Shown: positions 36,721 to 50,598 of the stretch, piece after piece
Layout of the letters: each line of letters begins with the position of its first letter
Position numbering within the stretch: position 1 is the first letter of the stretch
Assembly: GCA_963920665.1 (NCBI GenBank)
Contig: OY987269.1
Span: 6,140,501 to 6,204,500, forward strand
Direction of reading: 5' to 3'
Length of the DNA stretch: 64,000 nucleotides
Origin: Straminergon stramineum
Lineage: Eukaryota > Streptophyta > Bryopsida > Hypnales > Calliergonaceae
Made by a program: the position numbers and the translations under genes
Notes under the pieces: model-generated
The model's database searches: none
Told to the model about the DNA's origin: nothing
The model's input: only the letters and a program-made list of their open reading frames with translations

Positions 36721-39700
36721 TCTCTAAGTCACCATAATGACCCTTGAGTCATCGAAACAGTCCTTTGAATTGCATGTATGTATGTGGGTTCTAAGCTATC
36801 ATTCAAACTCAACTTGTGGTACTTGTAGTACAACCTGTAATTACAAACCATGTGACTTAAACAAAAATTGAATTCAATTGCACTAGGTTATAGTTGAGTT
36901 TCCATTTCAATTGTTTAATGAATAGGCCTTAAGAGGTCCATTCAAAAACTCAACCATTTGTACTCAAAGTGCCAATATCAACTCATAAATTGAAAGAAAT
37001 TTACATGGGTGGTGTTTAGTATTTTAACTTGTGATAAATGAAAGTGAATAGTATATAACCTTCAAATCTACCACATACCATATCTTTAATTTTTGCTTGA
37101 TTCTTTCTTGTTTTTTTTATTATTATCAAATTTGTTCAAAATTGAATTGCTATGTACAAAGTGTCTCTTCTACTATTGACTTTTTTGAGGAAACCTCTCA
37201 CTTTTCTACAATAAATGAGGAATTGATAATGAATAATGAAAACTTACAAATCCAAATTGCATACATTGTTTACAATGTAAATAAGTAAAATTTGTGGTAA
37301 AATAGTGTTTTAATTTTAAAGTAGAATAGATTTTTTCAATGATTTTTTATTTTTTATTTACTTTAATCCATTACTTTTATTAATTATAAGAAAAATCTAA
37401 AACTATAAAGAATTATATTTGTTTCTATACGCACTAACAATGTAATGGGCTTCAAACAATTTAGAATCTAAAACATTTGAATAAGACTAGGTCTCCACTA
37501 CTCTTTGTGCTCCTCGCAACAAACAACCAAAAGTCTTGAACTCTGGACACTTTGTCAATTTTATTGTCTTACATTCTCCTATATTCAAATTCCAAATTCT
37601 TTAAATGGATTTACCAAACCCTAGGAAAAATTTACTCAAAATTGATTGCATTTTTTCCACACTTGGGTAAGTCCCTTGAATAGACTCACAAATTCTTTAG
37701 CTCTCATTGATTGCCCTTGAAAACTTTTGTCAATTTAAGGACCAAATGTACATTACTTTGTAAAAGGTTAGACAAAATGGCTTCAAAAGAGTTGTAGATT
37801 CATTTATAAAACTGTAGTTGTGAAGACTTAGAAATTGCAAAGTAATGTGGCTCCAGTTCTGATGTTTTTATTAGTCATGTGACCTCAAAATTTCAAAATA
37901 GTTCTTATTTCAACTTTGACGCTTCTATTATGGTGCCTCATAATTCCATTGCTTCAAGTTATGTATGTAAACCTATATAATTTGTCAACACAAAAATGAG
38001 CTAAGTCTTTTGTTCTAAAGGTTGTCATTAGAATGAATTTAAATGAATAGCAACCAAACCTATTGTGAATGAAAGATCACTTAGAAAATTTGGGTTCAAA
38101 ATTTTGTACCTTCAATTGTGTTCCTTTAAAGAAATTTTCTACCCATGATTTTCATAAAGCCCCCATAACTAAGATATGTATAGGCTATAAAAGATTATAA
38201 TGAAATCACTTATTTAGAAAGTAATTATTCCAATATTCTTTTAGAAAATCCATCATCTAAAGGTTTAGGGTTTAGAGTTCATGTTTTTATCCTAAATTAA
38301 TAGATAGAATCTATAAAAGTCAATGCATAAACTAACTCCAACATAAATTAAAATTTTTAAATGTGTTATTTAAAAATTTAAGGCATAATTGATTATTAAT
38401 TTAAACACTCTTATGTTGAGCATTAAGTTCAATGATTTTTGGAAAAAAGAAATATATAAATTTAAAATTCTAGATAAAAAAATTTAATCCCATTTGTCTT
38501 AATTTCAGGAATTTTCTATAATTAATTAATTAAAATAATTTCTTATGTAATTTAAGTACATAGTTTTTTTGTAGCTTTATTTTCTTACAAAGAATCAAAG
38601 TTTAAGAGCTTATACTTTTTTGGAAGATGTAAATAACTAAAATAATTCCAATGAATCCTTTCCAATTAAATATAATAATCTTCTAATGAATAAGATGACA
38701 ATGCTTGTTTTTAAATTTTTCTTTATGATTGATACTTGGATTGATCATATACTCAACTTGAGGCCTAATAATTATATTTGAAAAAAATTTGATATCAAAT
38801 GTTTATGATTCTATACTTTTAAAATTTGGTTTATAAAATGTAGAAAAATACTATTCATTTGGAGATAAATAGAATATTTTATCTTATTTATTTTAGTGAT
38901 AGTGGAATTTTCTTCCTTTAGTTGTTAAAAATGTCATTCATTCAATGGAATCTCATTTCATGTACATCAAAATAATTTTCATTCATTCTTATACTATTGA
39001 TATAAATGATATGTCTCAGATAACAAAAAAAATTGGCTTTTATCATCCACCTCATATTCCAATCTACTATATTCTATAGCAAAGTATTGTCACAATTTTT
39101 TTTCTTTGTTTAATTATTAACATTGAGATCATTTTGTGTGAAATTTCTCTCTAAAAGCCTCCTTGACTATTGAAAATGTTTCCAATAACTTCTCATAGAT
39201 TCACAATAATCAAATAGTGGAAAGTTCTTTAGAAACTTTTCAACACTAAAAGTATGTCACTTAAACAATAACCCAATAAAGTAGTGAAAGATGAGAACAA
39301 CCAATGATTTAGTGAATGCTTTCTTAGAACAAAACAATACACAACTTTTTATACAACTTTGAAAATTTCCATAGAAAGTTTTCAATGAAAGTAGAATTTG
39401 AGTAGAATTTAGGATTTTTTTCACTTTTTATTTACAATCCTTTGAATCTCTAGGGACCACTTTCAACAACTAATTTTGGTCAAGTGTTTGGTAGATATCA
39501 AGTGAGGGTCATTGTTGAGTGGAACCACTTCTCCAATGGTACTTTCCTTATCCTCTACACATCACAAGATACATTGTTGTCAATTTCTTTAGGAAATTTT
39601 CAACAAAAATTCATGTTATTAAAGGCACAATCAAGAGAGTAATGAAGTATGAAGGCAAGAAAAAAATTTCATTCAAAGGCTTGCATACTATTATCTTTCA

Positions 39701-42355
39701 AAAGTTTTTTTTGAATTTTAGTACTTTAGTGGAATCCATAAATGTATTTTTTCTTTTCATTTACTATTTATATGACAAGGATGTATTTTAAACAACTTCT
39801 AAGCTTGTGAATGACACAAGTGAAGCTAGTACTCAATCCTTTAAGAACCAAAGGGTAGTTCAAATTTCAAAATAGTGAAGATGTATTAATTGCAACTTCA
39901 AAGTATATATTAATGGTGACTTTTGAACTAAAGTTGTAAAATTTGATCCATAGATCATTTTTGTAATGTTCAATTCATTTTTATCATAAAAATTTCAAAG
40001 AAAAAATTAAAAATTCTCTTGAAAATTAAATTTAGATTGAATAAAATAATTTTTGTAAGATTCTTCGCCTCAAAGTTCAAAATGCTAGGTTATAAGTGTA
40101 ATGGTACTTTATGATTATAATTTGTTTTTAAGTTCTTCTATTGTTCAAAATTTCAACATTTGGTCCTATGTGGCTTAATATTTCATTTCTCTTAGAAATA
40201 CACATGCAATGAATATAACAACTAGAGGATGTACCAAAACTAGATAACATTCATTAGTAGTCCTATTGCATATTTTATATAGATGTTTATGGTTGCTAAA
40301 TAGTCTTGTAGCATCAACAACAATCAATAATGGCATTTTTTGTAATTGTGAGTTGTTTACATAGACTTCAACTTATTACTTAACCCAATTATCCCTAGAT
40401 TAATGGTGATGATAAATTCTTTAGAGCAAATGATAAGGTAAGACATGGAAAGACACCAAAACATATTTAAACCAATGTCAATTTCTCTAAAGTGTTTTGT
40501 TAGTATTTTTCAAAACAAACCCTCACACTAATAAAATCAAACTATGTAGCACTAACTCATTATTTGAATAAGGACATACATGAAATAAATTCACTAAAGA
40601 TGTAGCTTCTATTGCTACAAAGTCTCCTCTCCCAAAGGTCCAATGCTTATAAATTAAGATTTAGATACAAAAATTGGTTCAATGTATCACAATATTATCC
40701 TAAAACATTCTTTAATCTTTAAAGGTCTCTAGGGTACCATATATATGATACCATATTTGATTCTTATAATTTATGTACTAAAATATGATTTGATTCTTTG
40801 TACCTTGTATGTACTTAGGTGTATACTATTGGATTGGTAATTCAATAATTAGCATCTTTCATCTGGATTTCAATTTAACATCTAAACCACATCATGCTCA
40901 ACTATGATTTATACCAAATAAAATATGTAACCATTTTGGAGCTTCTCAAATATGTAGAAAGTGGAATAATGATCCAAATTAGGAGTGTCATATGTCATTG
41001 GATTTGATGTAGAAGGAGGACAAACTTTTGTCACTATACAAATTCATGCACCTTCTATGTCAAATAAGAAAAACATCCTTTAATCCCTAAAAGTCTGTGC
41101 ATCTAGAAAGTGCATGTGGCTTTGTCAACCTTGATTGTAATTTTCAAAATTACATCCATTATTGATATTCTTTTTAAGCTAAGAAAATGAAGCTTGACAA
41201 GTTTTAGTTCTATTCTATTATAAAATTTTGAAAAAATAAAAAAATTGAACGAATTATTGCAATTGCAAGCTCCAAGTGTCAAAATCCAAATTACACAATA
41301 TTGCATATTTTCATTTGAGTTTTCTTCTTTTAGAACATTTTATTGATCTAGGATACAAAATTATGTTTTTCATCTTCATAGTCAATTATGGTGAAAATCC
41401 CTGATTATTCTAATATATTTTATAATTGATGTTATTTTATTTTTACCTTTTACTTAAATTATTTGACTTTTTTGTAAAAAAATTATGAAAAGCCTAGGGT
41501 CAATAGAAAATATATATTTTTATTTAGTTTTTGAAACATACAACCTTCAAGGCTCGCAACGAGGATTGATACAATTCATCTATGGCAACCAAAGTTTGAA
41601 AATACATTTTTACACATGTGAAAGGTATCAAGGTTTTATATATCAATTATATAATAGGATAAATTTGACTTTAAGGTCATTGCCAAGGGTGTATTGAGTG
41701 CAAAAAATAAAATAACTAATTGAAAATTTTTCATGCTAATCCCCATTCCTATTTGTACTTCTTGAAATAATTCCAATTGAATGGATTGTTTTTGTTGTAT
41801 TTACCAAAAAAAATACAAATGACAATTTTTTATGAAACAAACTTAAGTGGAAATTTTCATAGTTATAGATAGTTCATAGCGTCACTTACAAAAATAAATG
41901 ATATTTGAACACAATTTAAAGGGAAAATTTAGCTCAAACATGATGTTTGACTATTTCACAATGGACCTATTCCTTTAGGGATTCAGGACTTAAAATGATT
42001 TAAAAGCACGATCTCATGACATTTTTCAATTAAAGATTTCATCTCCTCTAATTTCAGTGTCATACATCAATATGCACATAAACTATTCCCGACACTCTCT
42101 TCAATGAAAGTAGAATTCTTGTAGGATTTATAAAAAATATTAGCCTTATAATCTTATTTGGATACAGACATTTACACAATTCTCCGACTAGAAGCGTTCA
42201 TGCAATTGTCTGACTGCACAAATTTTCACAATTATTCGGCACTAGAGATTCTTACAGTTGTCTAATTACAGACAATTTCGCATTAGATTGAGTATCCAAC
42301 TGGAACACACAACGCGTCTCTTACAATGTCACCAGAATTTAAGGTCCTAAGTTAC
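36721..42355. other. AT-rich gene-free region
   Basis: Very AT-rich sequence with no recognisable exon, RNA gene or paired transposon ends. A two-copy TTTAGGG-like stretch occurs near 38266 but is too short to call a telomeric repeat. It probably represents old degraded repeats. Confidence 0.45.
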
Positions 42356-42359
42356 TTAA

Positions 42360-42995
42360 CCCCTAAATGCCCAAGGCACCAGATTTTGGTGTTCAAAAAC
42401 TTTGAAGTTAAGTAAAACCCAACCAAATTGCTATTATTAGTAGTTTATATTTTTGGAGAATTCTTTTTGAAGTCTAGTTTTAGGATCAAAAAGTTGATCT
42501 GAAAAATAAAGGATTATGATTTTTCTATTGACGATTTAGTGCAAGGATGCCCATTGTAATCTTGACTTCCCATAGTGTTGAGGGCTCTTGGAAATGAGCC
42601 TCAAATACACTAGATCTTGGAGGCAAAATCACATTCAAAATTCATTTAAAAAAATTGTAGAATAGATTTTGAAAAGTCGTAAATTGATTGGGGTTGTGCA
42701 TGCTAGGCCCTATAACCTCATATTTTTTTAGTAACCAACTTTTTAGAGTTGACATGCAAAAAGTGAATCGAAAAATTTTCACAGTTTTTACACCCTCATG
42801 ATCAAACATTATAATCTTTCAATCTGTAAGTAATATTGTTATGTTTTCTTTTCCTATGTGATCTTTAACATGTCTAGTTTGAATTTGTACGGTTACAATT
42901 CAAAAGAAATTGGTACAACTTATGAAAATGTTGACTTTTTGTTCAATTAAGAGCAAATTTCAAGGAGCTCCAAACAGGCCTTGGGCATTTAGGGG
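42360..42995. mobile_element. Non-autonomous DNA transposon with perfect 17-bp inverted ends and TTAA junctions
   Basis: The left end CCCCTAAATGCCCAAGG (42360-42376) and right end CCTTGGGCATTTAGGGG (42979-42995) are perfect inverted repeats. TTAA stands directly outside at 42356-42359 and 42996-42999. The 636-bp body is non-coding. A full-length relative lies at 55556-56206 in the same orientation, sharing long blocks such as GGGCTCTTGGAAATGAGCCT and CAAATACACTAGATCTTGGA. TTAA junctions with ends starting CCC are the pattern of piggyBac-type elements; that assignment is inference. Confidence 0.85.
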
Positions 42996-42999
42996 TTAA

Positions 43000-43778
43000 C
43001 GTCATGTGAACAGACCTTCGGGAGGCCATAGAATGCGAAGGACAATCAAGACTAATGACTGAAGCCTATCCTGTCTTTGATAATGCATATACAAAACAAC
43101 CAGTTCCATAAGCAGTAAGTTTAACTCCTGGTATTGAAAGAATATCAATTTTATTACCAAGTATCGTAGTGTACATTGCCATGAAGAATCCTCACAAATT
43201 CAATCTGAAATTGACCCCTTAAGGTTTCCATGGCGATTACCCCAGCCCTAGGGCCTAAATTTCTTCAACATTTGCTGAAGTAAAAAGCTTGACCAGATCC
43301 CATGACCTTGCTACCAGCCCTGACTTAGTAAGGCACCAGGGTACGAGCCGTCTCAGCTCATCATTCTCACTAAAAGAACGAGCTAAAACTAAGAACCTAT
43401 ACATCTTACACCTAAAAGAAAACGAACCACCTACTCTCACTGCCAATGTAAAGATACACCCCAGGGATATTTTACAGCACTTCAAACGAATTCCAACCTG
43501 CCACCACCCTGGTCGCCAAGCTACATTCCCCCACTCAGCTAATCCGTCCTGGTGCATTTGGAGACAGCACCTTGCGCTCCGTTTGACATCCCCATTCACC
43601 ACTAGAGCTAAATAAAACCTCTAGCAAACACGTGTGGACAGAGCTCTACCAAGCACACCTTCAGGTAGATAAACCTTGCTAACCGATCCCACTCACGAAA
43701 CCTACGGAAACAACTGGACCTCCTGTGGCTTGACGGCTAAAACACTGATTACTAACTCTGAGTTATAAAGAGTGAATT
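43000..43778. other. 3' flank of the CCCH gene
   Basis: This lies directly downstream of the minus-strand CCCH zinc finger stop codon and probably contains its 3' UTR. Open frames on both strands near 43255-43615 show no recognisable domain. Confidence 0.4.
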
Positions 43779-46700
43779 TTAAGAAGCACTAACATCTCGT
43801 TTGAGCAAAAACCTAGGCTTTAAAAGACCCTCTAAAACGTTATTAGCACCACCCTTCGGAAGCCTACTCAACAACGCAACACCCCTATGGTCCAGGAACC
43901 TGTCGGCGTCCTGGTTCTCTTTACATGACTCTAACTCTACCTCGTCAACACTGATGAAATCTACTCTGTCGTCACCTGACTCTGTGACCTTGTCACCCAC
44001 CATATTAGCTCCAGACACACATTGTCCTTGATATTCTCCATCATCTGGTGCAGTGGGTGCAAAATACCTACCTTCTCTTTTTGAACCTATGCTGTCCTTT
44101 GATGAAGATGTCGGTTGTTTCGCCTTCTTTACATGGCGAAGCTTGCAGGTACTCGATGAGCATTTCCCTGCCAAAGCATACTCAGGACACACATATGTGT
44201 GTTTCTTGTTGCACTGCTCAAATAAGAACCAAAGTTAGTCTTTCTATATCAAGTAACTTGATCCACTATCAAGAGAACAATAAAAACTGGCCAAGTGTAA
44301 CGGCCGGGTGCTAAGCAAAGCTCAACAGCCATTCTGGGCGAAGTCGTTTGCAAGACGACATTCGAGGAATAAGCAAAAGAAAGATGTATGCTTTACCATG
44401 TCACCGTCCGCACAATAGCCTTGGAGAAAGCCTTCACAAATTGGAGCCTTTGGATTGACATTGACATGCCTGTAAGGACAACTTTCGTTTGTGCATAGCC
44501 CTGCAGATCCAACATAATCATTTTCCAAACATCATTGGAACACGACCAAGACGTTCTGAATCAAACCTCAATTGGAGAGTATCCGTTCACATGAGACTGA
44601 TTGCCAATTCATAATACGTCATGAAACCTGCGAGGCCCACATCTAGAGGAGAGGCTAGATTGTCTGATGTTGGAACTAAGATCTATAATAAAACGGATAT
44701 TAACACAATAGACTGGATTCGAATTAAACCCTACCTTCCAGGAAGTACGAGCAGTCTGACATGCGCTCAGGTATAACCTGCAATAGAAAAGGTCCGAGCT
44801 ATCAAGTACACCAAAGTTCATTTACGATTATGAAGTCACTTCCACCAAGTCAGAACGATCCAGCGCGACAACTTAGACAACTTCAGGTTCATCAGAAGTG
44901 GAACCAGTGAGATCAGTGTCCTTATACAAAACAGTCGCAAGGTTGGAGGAAAAATAGCTCTCATTATTCCTAGTCTTCGTATTCACAGACCAAACATTCG
45001 TGACAAAGTAAGAGGCTACAAAACTCGGCCACAAAGACTCGTACCTTATGGGTCAAGTGACAAGCTGGATCTGAGCAAGAACCTCTCAGAAATTTTGTGC
45101 AAACAGCCACTTTCTCAGGATCATGAATATACAGGCATTTACCATCCCCTCTCTTGCATACACCAAACCTCGTATAATACACACAAATTGTTTGCTTTTT
45201 AGCTCTGCGCAGCCTTGCATTGTGAAGGCTCCACCGCACTTTCTCGCTGGCAAATGCACGTGCCATTGTCCTCGAGTCACGGACAAGCTGATTGCCAAAT
45301 CCTTTTCGTACATAACTGCATGACAGGTAATTCTTTCCTTCAACACACACATATCCCACTCCGGAGTGCTGTGCACAACACAATCACACATTCAAGCTGA
45401 AAGTCGAATAGTGAGTTACTCAATAGTTGAACAACAGTTCTCAAGGTGCTAGAACAGACGAATCACTTCCAGCGGGAAGCCAAGTAAACTAAGCTAAATC
45501 AATTTGTAAGCTAAGCAGACATGGCAGGTGTTTATGATCAACCAAATGATACTCGGCTAGACAGCAAGTCAATGTATACTCACACAGCTCCCCCGGTTCC
45601 CCGCGGCTCTAATGACGAAACCGAGGAAGAACCAACAGTCCCTGCAATGAAGTACCACAACATCCTTAGCACGCTATTCAAACAAACAATCATAAAGCAA
45701 AGGAGGCCATCCTCTGAGTTCGGCATTTGCTGTCCCAGGCTCCCTGTAAGATTATCGAAAAATCAATAAATGCGAATCTAAATATGCAGCACAGAATCAA
45801 TAATATTCGGCAAAGAGAAAATCCTGATTCAGTCGTGCCACAAATATGATGACGAACAGCAAGTCAAACATTCCCTTATCAAAATTTGCAAAGAAACCCC
45901 CGTGCAAATGGTGAAAATAATCGTTTCCAGACAATTGAGAGGTTCCTTACATAGAGGGAACCGTATGGCGGTACCTGAACGTAGCTGGGCCTGTTTCTGC
46001 AGAGCTCTCCGATCATCTCTGGCTTTTGCTTTAGCCATTACAGCAGCTTCTTTCTTATCCCTCTTCTTTTTCTCTGCTTCAGCAACAGCTTTTGTCGCAG
46101 CCTGGACAAGCAATACAGATGAGTTCACATTGGACAAGAGCAACTAACGACAGTCGAAATCGTTTGGCCTCAATGTGCCTCCTAGGAGAAAGCAGAAAGC
46201 AGAGCTCGCTGAAGAATATACCGCACTAGCAGATAAAGATCGTTTCATGAGGGATTTCGTCCACTTCAAATTTGCACCACTCCTGCTCATAACACCTGAT
46301 CGGTGCAGTGAAAAGCCATCTGCCGACCGTGTGTAAAGCGGATGTCCTGATCGATATCTCTGCAACTGATTGCTGTTGAAAGACAAGTGATGGTAAGCTG
46401 TCACTAGCTCTAGCACACCAGCGCAAAGGTGGGTCCAACAGTATGATAACGAATGATGGTGAAGTGTCATGAACTTAAACACATAAAACTTATGATAGGT
46501 AAGGTGTCACTAGCTCTAACATACCAAACAAATAGTACCTAATGATACTTCCATGTGTCAGCACGTCTCACAAACACCCGTATGACATCCACTTTAGGGA
46601 AATTTCTCACAACCGTGGCCATTTCTTGGGCTCATACAAATTACAGTCACATGCCAGACGCATTAAGTTCTTTGTTACAAGCTACAGCAATGCGCTTAAT

Positions 46701-47446
46701 AATGAAAACAAGAGACAGCCGGTGAAATAACTCAGTCTAGAGAGGAAGGACCTTCCCACAAAAACAAACAAACAATAATAAGACGAATATTTACCGATTC
46801 CCAAGTACATCAATATGCCATTTGGCGTATTACCTCTAGTAGCTCAAACTATTAGTAACCCCTCTCAGCCGAGTTGCAAGAAAATTAAAAAATCTAGAAG
46901 AGTCACTGGGAAGAAGCTCAGAAGCAGCACCCGATTAAGAACTAAAGAATGTCAGACTAAGGTCACATTGAATAGAAACGAATCCATGATTCAAGTACAT
47001 CGCAAACTTCACATCGTAAGCCTGGATGTCTGGTCACACTTCCAAGACTACATCGAAGGTCTAGGATCTGCTGGCAAAAGTAAACCTTACTACAATAGAT
47101 TGAAAACTTGAACCTTCCTCAAAGAATTTCAAAACTCTGCAGGAGTTTGGACATGGTTTTTACTACCGTAGATTATAATTGGCATCTCCTGAACATAATC
47201 AAGAATTTTTTTATCAGATCGTGGTACAGAAAGTTACAAAACTCACCTTGTGTGGATATACAAAGCACCCAATTTTCCTTCATGGCGAGGTCTACCACGC
47301 CGTAACCCTGGAGCCACCGGGTCCGCTCTCTTCCGAAACAGAGGATTTCGCCAATCTCGAGATACACCGAGGCTAGTGGGACGGGATTGCTTGCCCTCGT
47401 TACTCAAAGTCCAAACCCTAGCTAAGCCAAGAGTTCTGCTCTTCAT
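43779..47446 (-). CDS. Five-finger CCCH zinc finger protein, ZC3H3/AtC3H7 type
   Basis: Eight exons join in frame: 47247-47446, 46222-46372, 45975-46101, 45584-45641, 45045-45315, 44735-44777, 44397-44500 and 43779-44213, for 462 residues. The start is the first ATG (47446) in the open part of exon 1 and is the least certain point; more upstream coding is possible. A basic Lys/Ala-rich helix lies near 118-155. A conserved block with GNQLVRDS and SEKVRWSLHNARLRRA precedes five consecutive CCCH fingers from about residue 223: C-x8-C-x6-C-x3-H, C-x7-C-x4-C-x3-H, C-x7-C-x4-C-x3-H, C-x7-C-x5-C-x3-H and C-x8-C-x4-C-x3-H. This order and the linkers (VAVCTKFL, HVNVNPKAPIC) match ZC3H3, which in animals works in polyadenylation-linked mRNA export, and its plant homologue C3H7. 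The acidic C-terminal tail is not recognised. Confidence 0.87.
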
Positions 47447-48440
47447 GACTGGTTTTCGGAAAAATCTCGTCGAGGTAGTGGGACGGGATTGGCTCCCAGC
47501 AGGAGACGTCACAACAGATAACCTGACCGGAAGGAACAATTATGGACCCTCCCACACAGGATTTCGACCTCCATCTACCAATTTTGTTTCAACTCGATGA
47601 CGTGCAACATCTTGATTCATTTAATTCAAACAAAAGCGGTCGTTTACCAGCTCGCGGGAATTCGAATAAAAGCTGGATTCGCAACACATACTGAACTCGG
47701 AAAAAAAGCTGAAACCAAGGGCTGTGATCTGGTACACGGCATCAGAATTGCGCGAATCAGGAAATTTCACATCAAGAGATGAACATGACGATATCGACTT
47801 GTAGATAGAAAATTCATTCTGCGGCATATGGTGTTCCAATTCGACTCTCAAGTTGCAAAACAATTATTCTGAGGAAACAACAGAGGATTCGGAAATGAAA
47901 CCGAAGCCTGACGCTCGTGAAAAAGCGGATTCAGCTATGAAGCTACAGACTGACATAGCAGAGCCTAATTCGAAACAACCACTCATTTGTGAGAATTATT
48001 GCGCGATACGAAATAATTCATATCACCGATATTAAAATTCTTCCCACGAAGCAACGCAACACAAACCCCTTTGATTTCAAATCTACTTCCTGTATCGACG
48101 ATCAGTAACAGCACCGACCGCTTCCAATAGAAAACTCTACCAGAACCTCTCGCGCCATCAAAGTAACACCAAAACATCACAAGAAAAAGCAATACAGATT
48201 TCCGAAACAAACCTCACAGAAAGCCGAATTTGCTCAAATTGCAGAATGTCCTCAAGCGCCAACCCCAACAAGATTCAAAATCCGAACGAAAACGACAATC
48301 CGTCGAATGCAAGAATAGGTCGCCACAAACCCTACGACTGGAATAGCCTGGAAATAGTGAAAAAAAGGTCTGGAATGGGCTCGGTCTCCGAGACAACCGG
48401 TTATATCCGGTAATCGATTCTCTGAATGTGGGTCGGCCAT
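47447..48440 (-). other. Probable 5' leader region of the CCCH gene
   Basis: The interval lies between the chosen start codon at 47446 and a TATA-like box at 48452-48460. An open frame beginning ATG GCC GAC at 48440 starts only 12 bases from the TATA-like box, too close for a normal leader, so I do not treat it as the start. A leader intron is likely, but I could not place its ends. Confidence 0.35.
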
Positions 48441-48451
48441 CTGTGCCCTCT

Positions 48452-48460
48452 CTTTATATA
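48452..48460 (-). promoter_or_regulatory. TATA-like box, minus strand
   Basis: The minus strand reads TATATAAAG here. It is placed to drive the CCCH gene, with transcription starting about 30 bp downstream near 48425. Assigned by motif and position only. Confidence 0.4.
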
Positions 48461-48779
48461 CGATAATCTACTTTTACTTTTGCCTTTTACTTTAGTTCAA
48501 CTTTTCTAGGTGCCTACTGATTTTCGTCAACTCCATCATCCTTGAAGCCTTTTTGCTGGCTCAACCTCACTGGTGGCCTCCTCCAAAGCTCCCACAACAG
48601 CGCGCATGCACGGTCTCGCCTTTTCTCTTTTGCCATGGCCGGGCTTCCCCCTCCAGTCACGCTTCCTCGCTCGCAATTCGTCTTCGCTTCTGTGCCTTCA
48701 CGACTCCACGATTATCACGATTATCACAATTTTTCGATGTAATATAGCGCTAGTTTGTAAACTGAAGTGCAGATTTTCG

Positions 48780-50280
48780 CTTCACATTTGGTAGTTTTGT
48801 CGCATTTTGAGGTCGAAATCGCAGGCATCGATCAGTACTCCGAGCAATAAAACACTGTTGCCGCTTACGTGTTAAGAAGGATTCCTGTGACGAAGAAGAA
48901 TCTTCAGAGGATGTTTCTTGCATATGTCGGAACTTCGGAATTGTAAGCCATTCTACCTTCAGCTCCTTTTTGCTTAGAGATTGAGCTTGTTTGTCTTTGT
49001 GTTCGTTCAATTCGTTTCTGCGCATTGATATCTGCGAATTTGATCAAGTCTTCGCACTTCGAGGTCAAAATCGATATCGCAGGCATCAGTACTCCGTGCT
49101 AATCACTGTTGCCGCTTACGTGTTAAGAAGGATTCCTGTGACGAAGAAGAATCTTCAGAGGATGTTTCTTGCGTATGTCGGAACTTCGGAATTGTAAGGC
49201 ATTCTACGTTTACCTCCTTTTTGCTTAGAGATCGAGCTTGTTTGTCTTTGTGTTCGTCCAATTCGTTTCTGCGCATTGATATCTGCGAATTTGATCAAGT
49301 CTTCGCACTTCGAGGACAAAATTGCACGCATCAGTACTCCGAGTAGTACACTGCTGCCGCTTGTGCATAAAGAGGATTCCTGCGACGAAGAAGAAGCAAA
49401 GAGGACGGGTTTTGCATTCGACGGAACTTCGGAATTCTTAGGCACACTACGTTTAGCTCCATTTTGCTTTGAGATTGTGCTTGTTTGTCTTTGTGTCCGT
49501 TCAACTCGTTTCTGCGAATTAGTATCTGCAAATTTTGTGGCGTGAAAAATTTGAGGTCTCGGTGTGAATTTGACCATGAGCTGGTCGTGACATGTTTAGC
49601 CTCAGATTTGATAATTTCTTTTCAATTCGAGGTCTAAATTTCACGCACCAGTGGAATTTGGTGGCTGCTGATGTCGTGAGAGAGTATCTTTGTAGAAAAA
49701 GAAGACGAGGAAGCTTGATCTGAGATCGCTTGCCTGCTCGGATATTGCAAGGCATTCTAGTTTTTAGCTGCTTTTTGCTTTTTGCTTTTTGCTTTATGCT
49801 TGAGCCTGAGTTTCTTTCAGATTGTTTGTGCGTTGTTTGTTCGTTAGGTCTTTTTCCGCACATGGATATCTGCAAATTTTGTGGCGTGTGGAATTTTTGA
49901 ACTTGGTGTGAATTTGACGTTCTAAAAATTTGACAGAAACTCGAAATTGGGAGGCAGTCGAGCTTCTAGCTGATATGCGTTTGCAGCTTGAGCTTGTTTG
50001 AGCTTGTTAATTAGCATTTGTGTCCGTTCGGTTCGTTCTTGCGCATTGATGTCTGCCAATTTTGTGGTGAAGAAATTTTTGGATTCTCGGTGTGAATTTG
50101 ATGTTCTACAATTCGAGGCAACCTCCATGAAAGGCATTCTGCTTTTTGTCTGCCTTTTTTCAAAAAGCGTGAACTTGAACTTGAGCTTTCAGAGCTTGAG
50201 CTTGGTTGAGCTTGTTGAGCTTGTTAATTTGTCCTTGTGTCCGTTCGCACCGTTCCTGCACATTGATATTTGTGGCATGT
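48780..50280. repeat. Decaying tandem repeat between two divergent genes, period about 250 bp
   Basis: Three well-preserved copies start near 48797, 49049 and 49299. Each carries CAGTACTCCG, CACTG.TGCCGCTT, GGATTCCTG.GACGAAGAAG, GGAACTTCGGAATT, GAGCTTGTTTGTCTTTGTG and TTTCTGCGCATTGATATCTG. Spacing of the GGATTCCTG motif is 251 then about 244 bp. More degenerate copies of the last motif follow near 49508, 49855, 50037 and 50254, with decay increasing toward the LCAT-like gene. Small frames within it are repeat artefacts. Confidence 0.85.
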
Positions 50281-50598
50281 GGAAATTTAGGAGCTCTGGG
50301 GGTAGAATTTTATGTTCTACGATAGTTTAGTGCTGATTTTCTGTCGGTGATGTTGAGACTGCCAGGAGGAACGGTAAGCTTTCGGTTGCAGATCGGAGCT
50401 GTCTCGGAACTGAGAACTGAGTGGTCGTAATCGAATGCAATTTGGCAAATCTTGATTAATCTTGATTGTTATTCGCGAGCACATCAACCTCGAGGTCTGC
50501 TCGAGTGTGGGCAGAGTATATTTTGTAGAAGTTTTGGCTCTGCGATGAGGAAGATTACAGTAATTCTTGTAGGATTTAGATTCCCTCGGTGACCGAGC

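Noticed and set aside
38260..38285. Telomere-like TTTAGGG text
   Set aside because: Only about two copies; expected by chance in AT-rich DNA.
43255..43615. Overlapping open frames of 108-115 codons on both strands
   Set aside because: No domain and no splice partners; located in the likely 3' UTR of the CCCH gene.
46815..47111. Plus-strand open frame of 98 codons with basic residues
   Set aside because: It lies within the predicted first intron of the CCCH gene on the opposite strand, with no recognisable domain.
48252..48440. Minus-strand open frame starting MADPHSENR as CCCH gene start
   Set aside because: Its ATG is only about 12 bases from the TATA-like box, and the frame stops without a phase-compatible link to the zinc finger exons that I could find.
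48542..48794. Three overlapping plus-strand open frames of 64-73 codons
   Set aside because: Short, without domains, and next to a repeat array and divergent promoters; probably non-coding.
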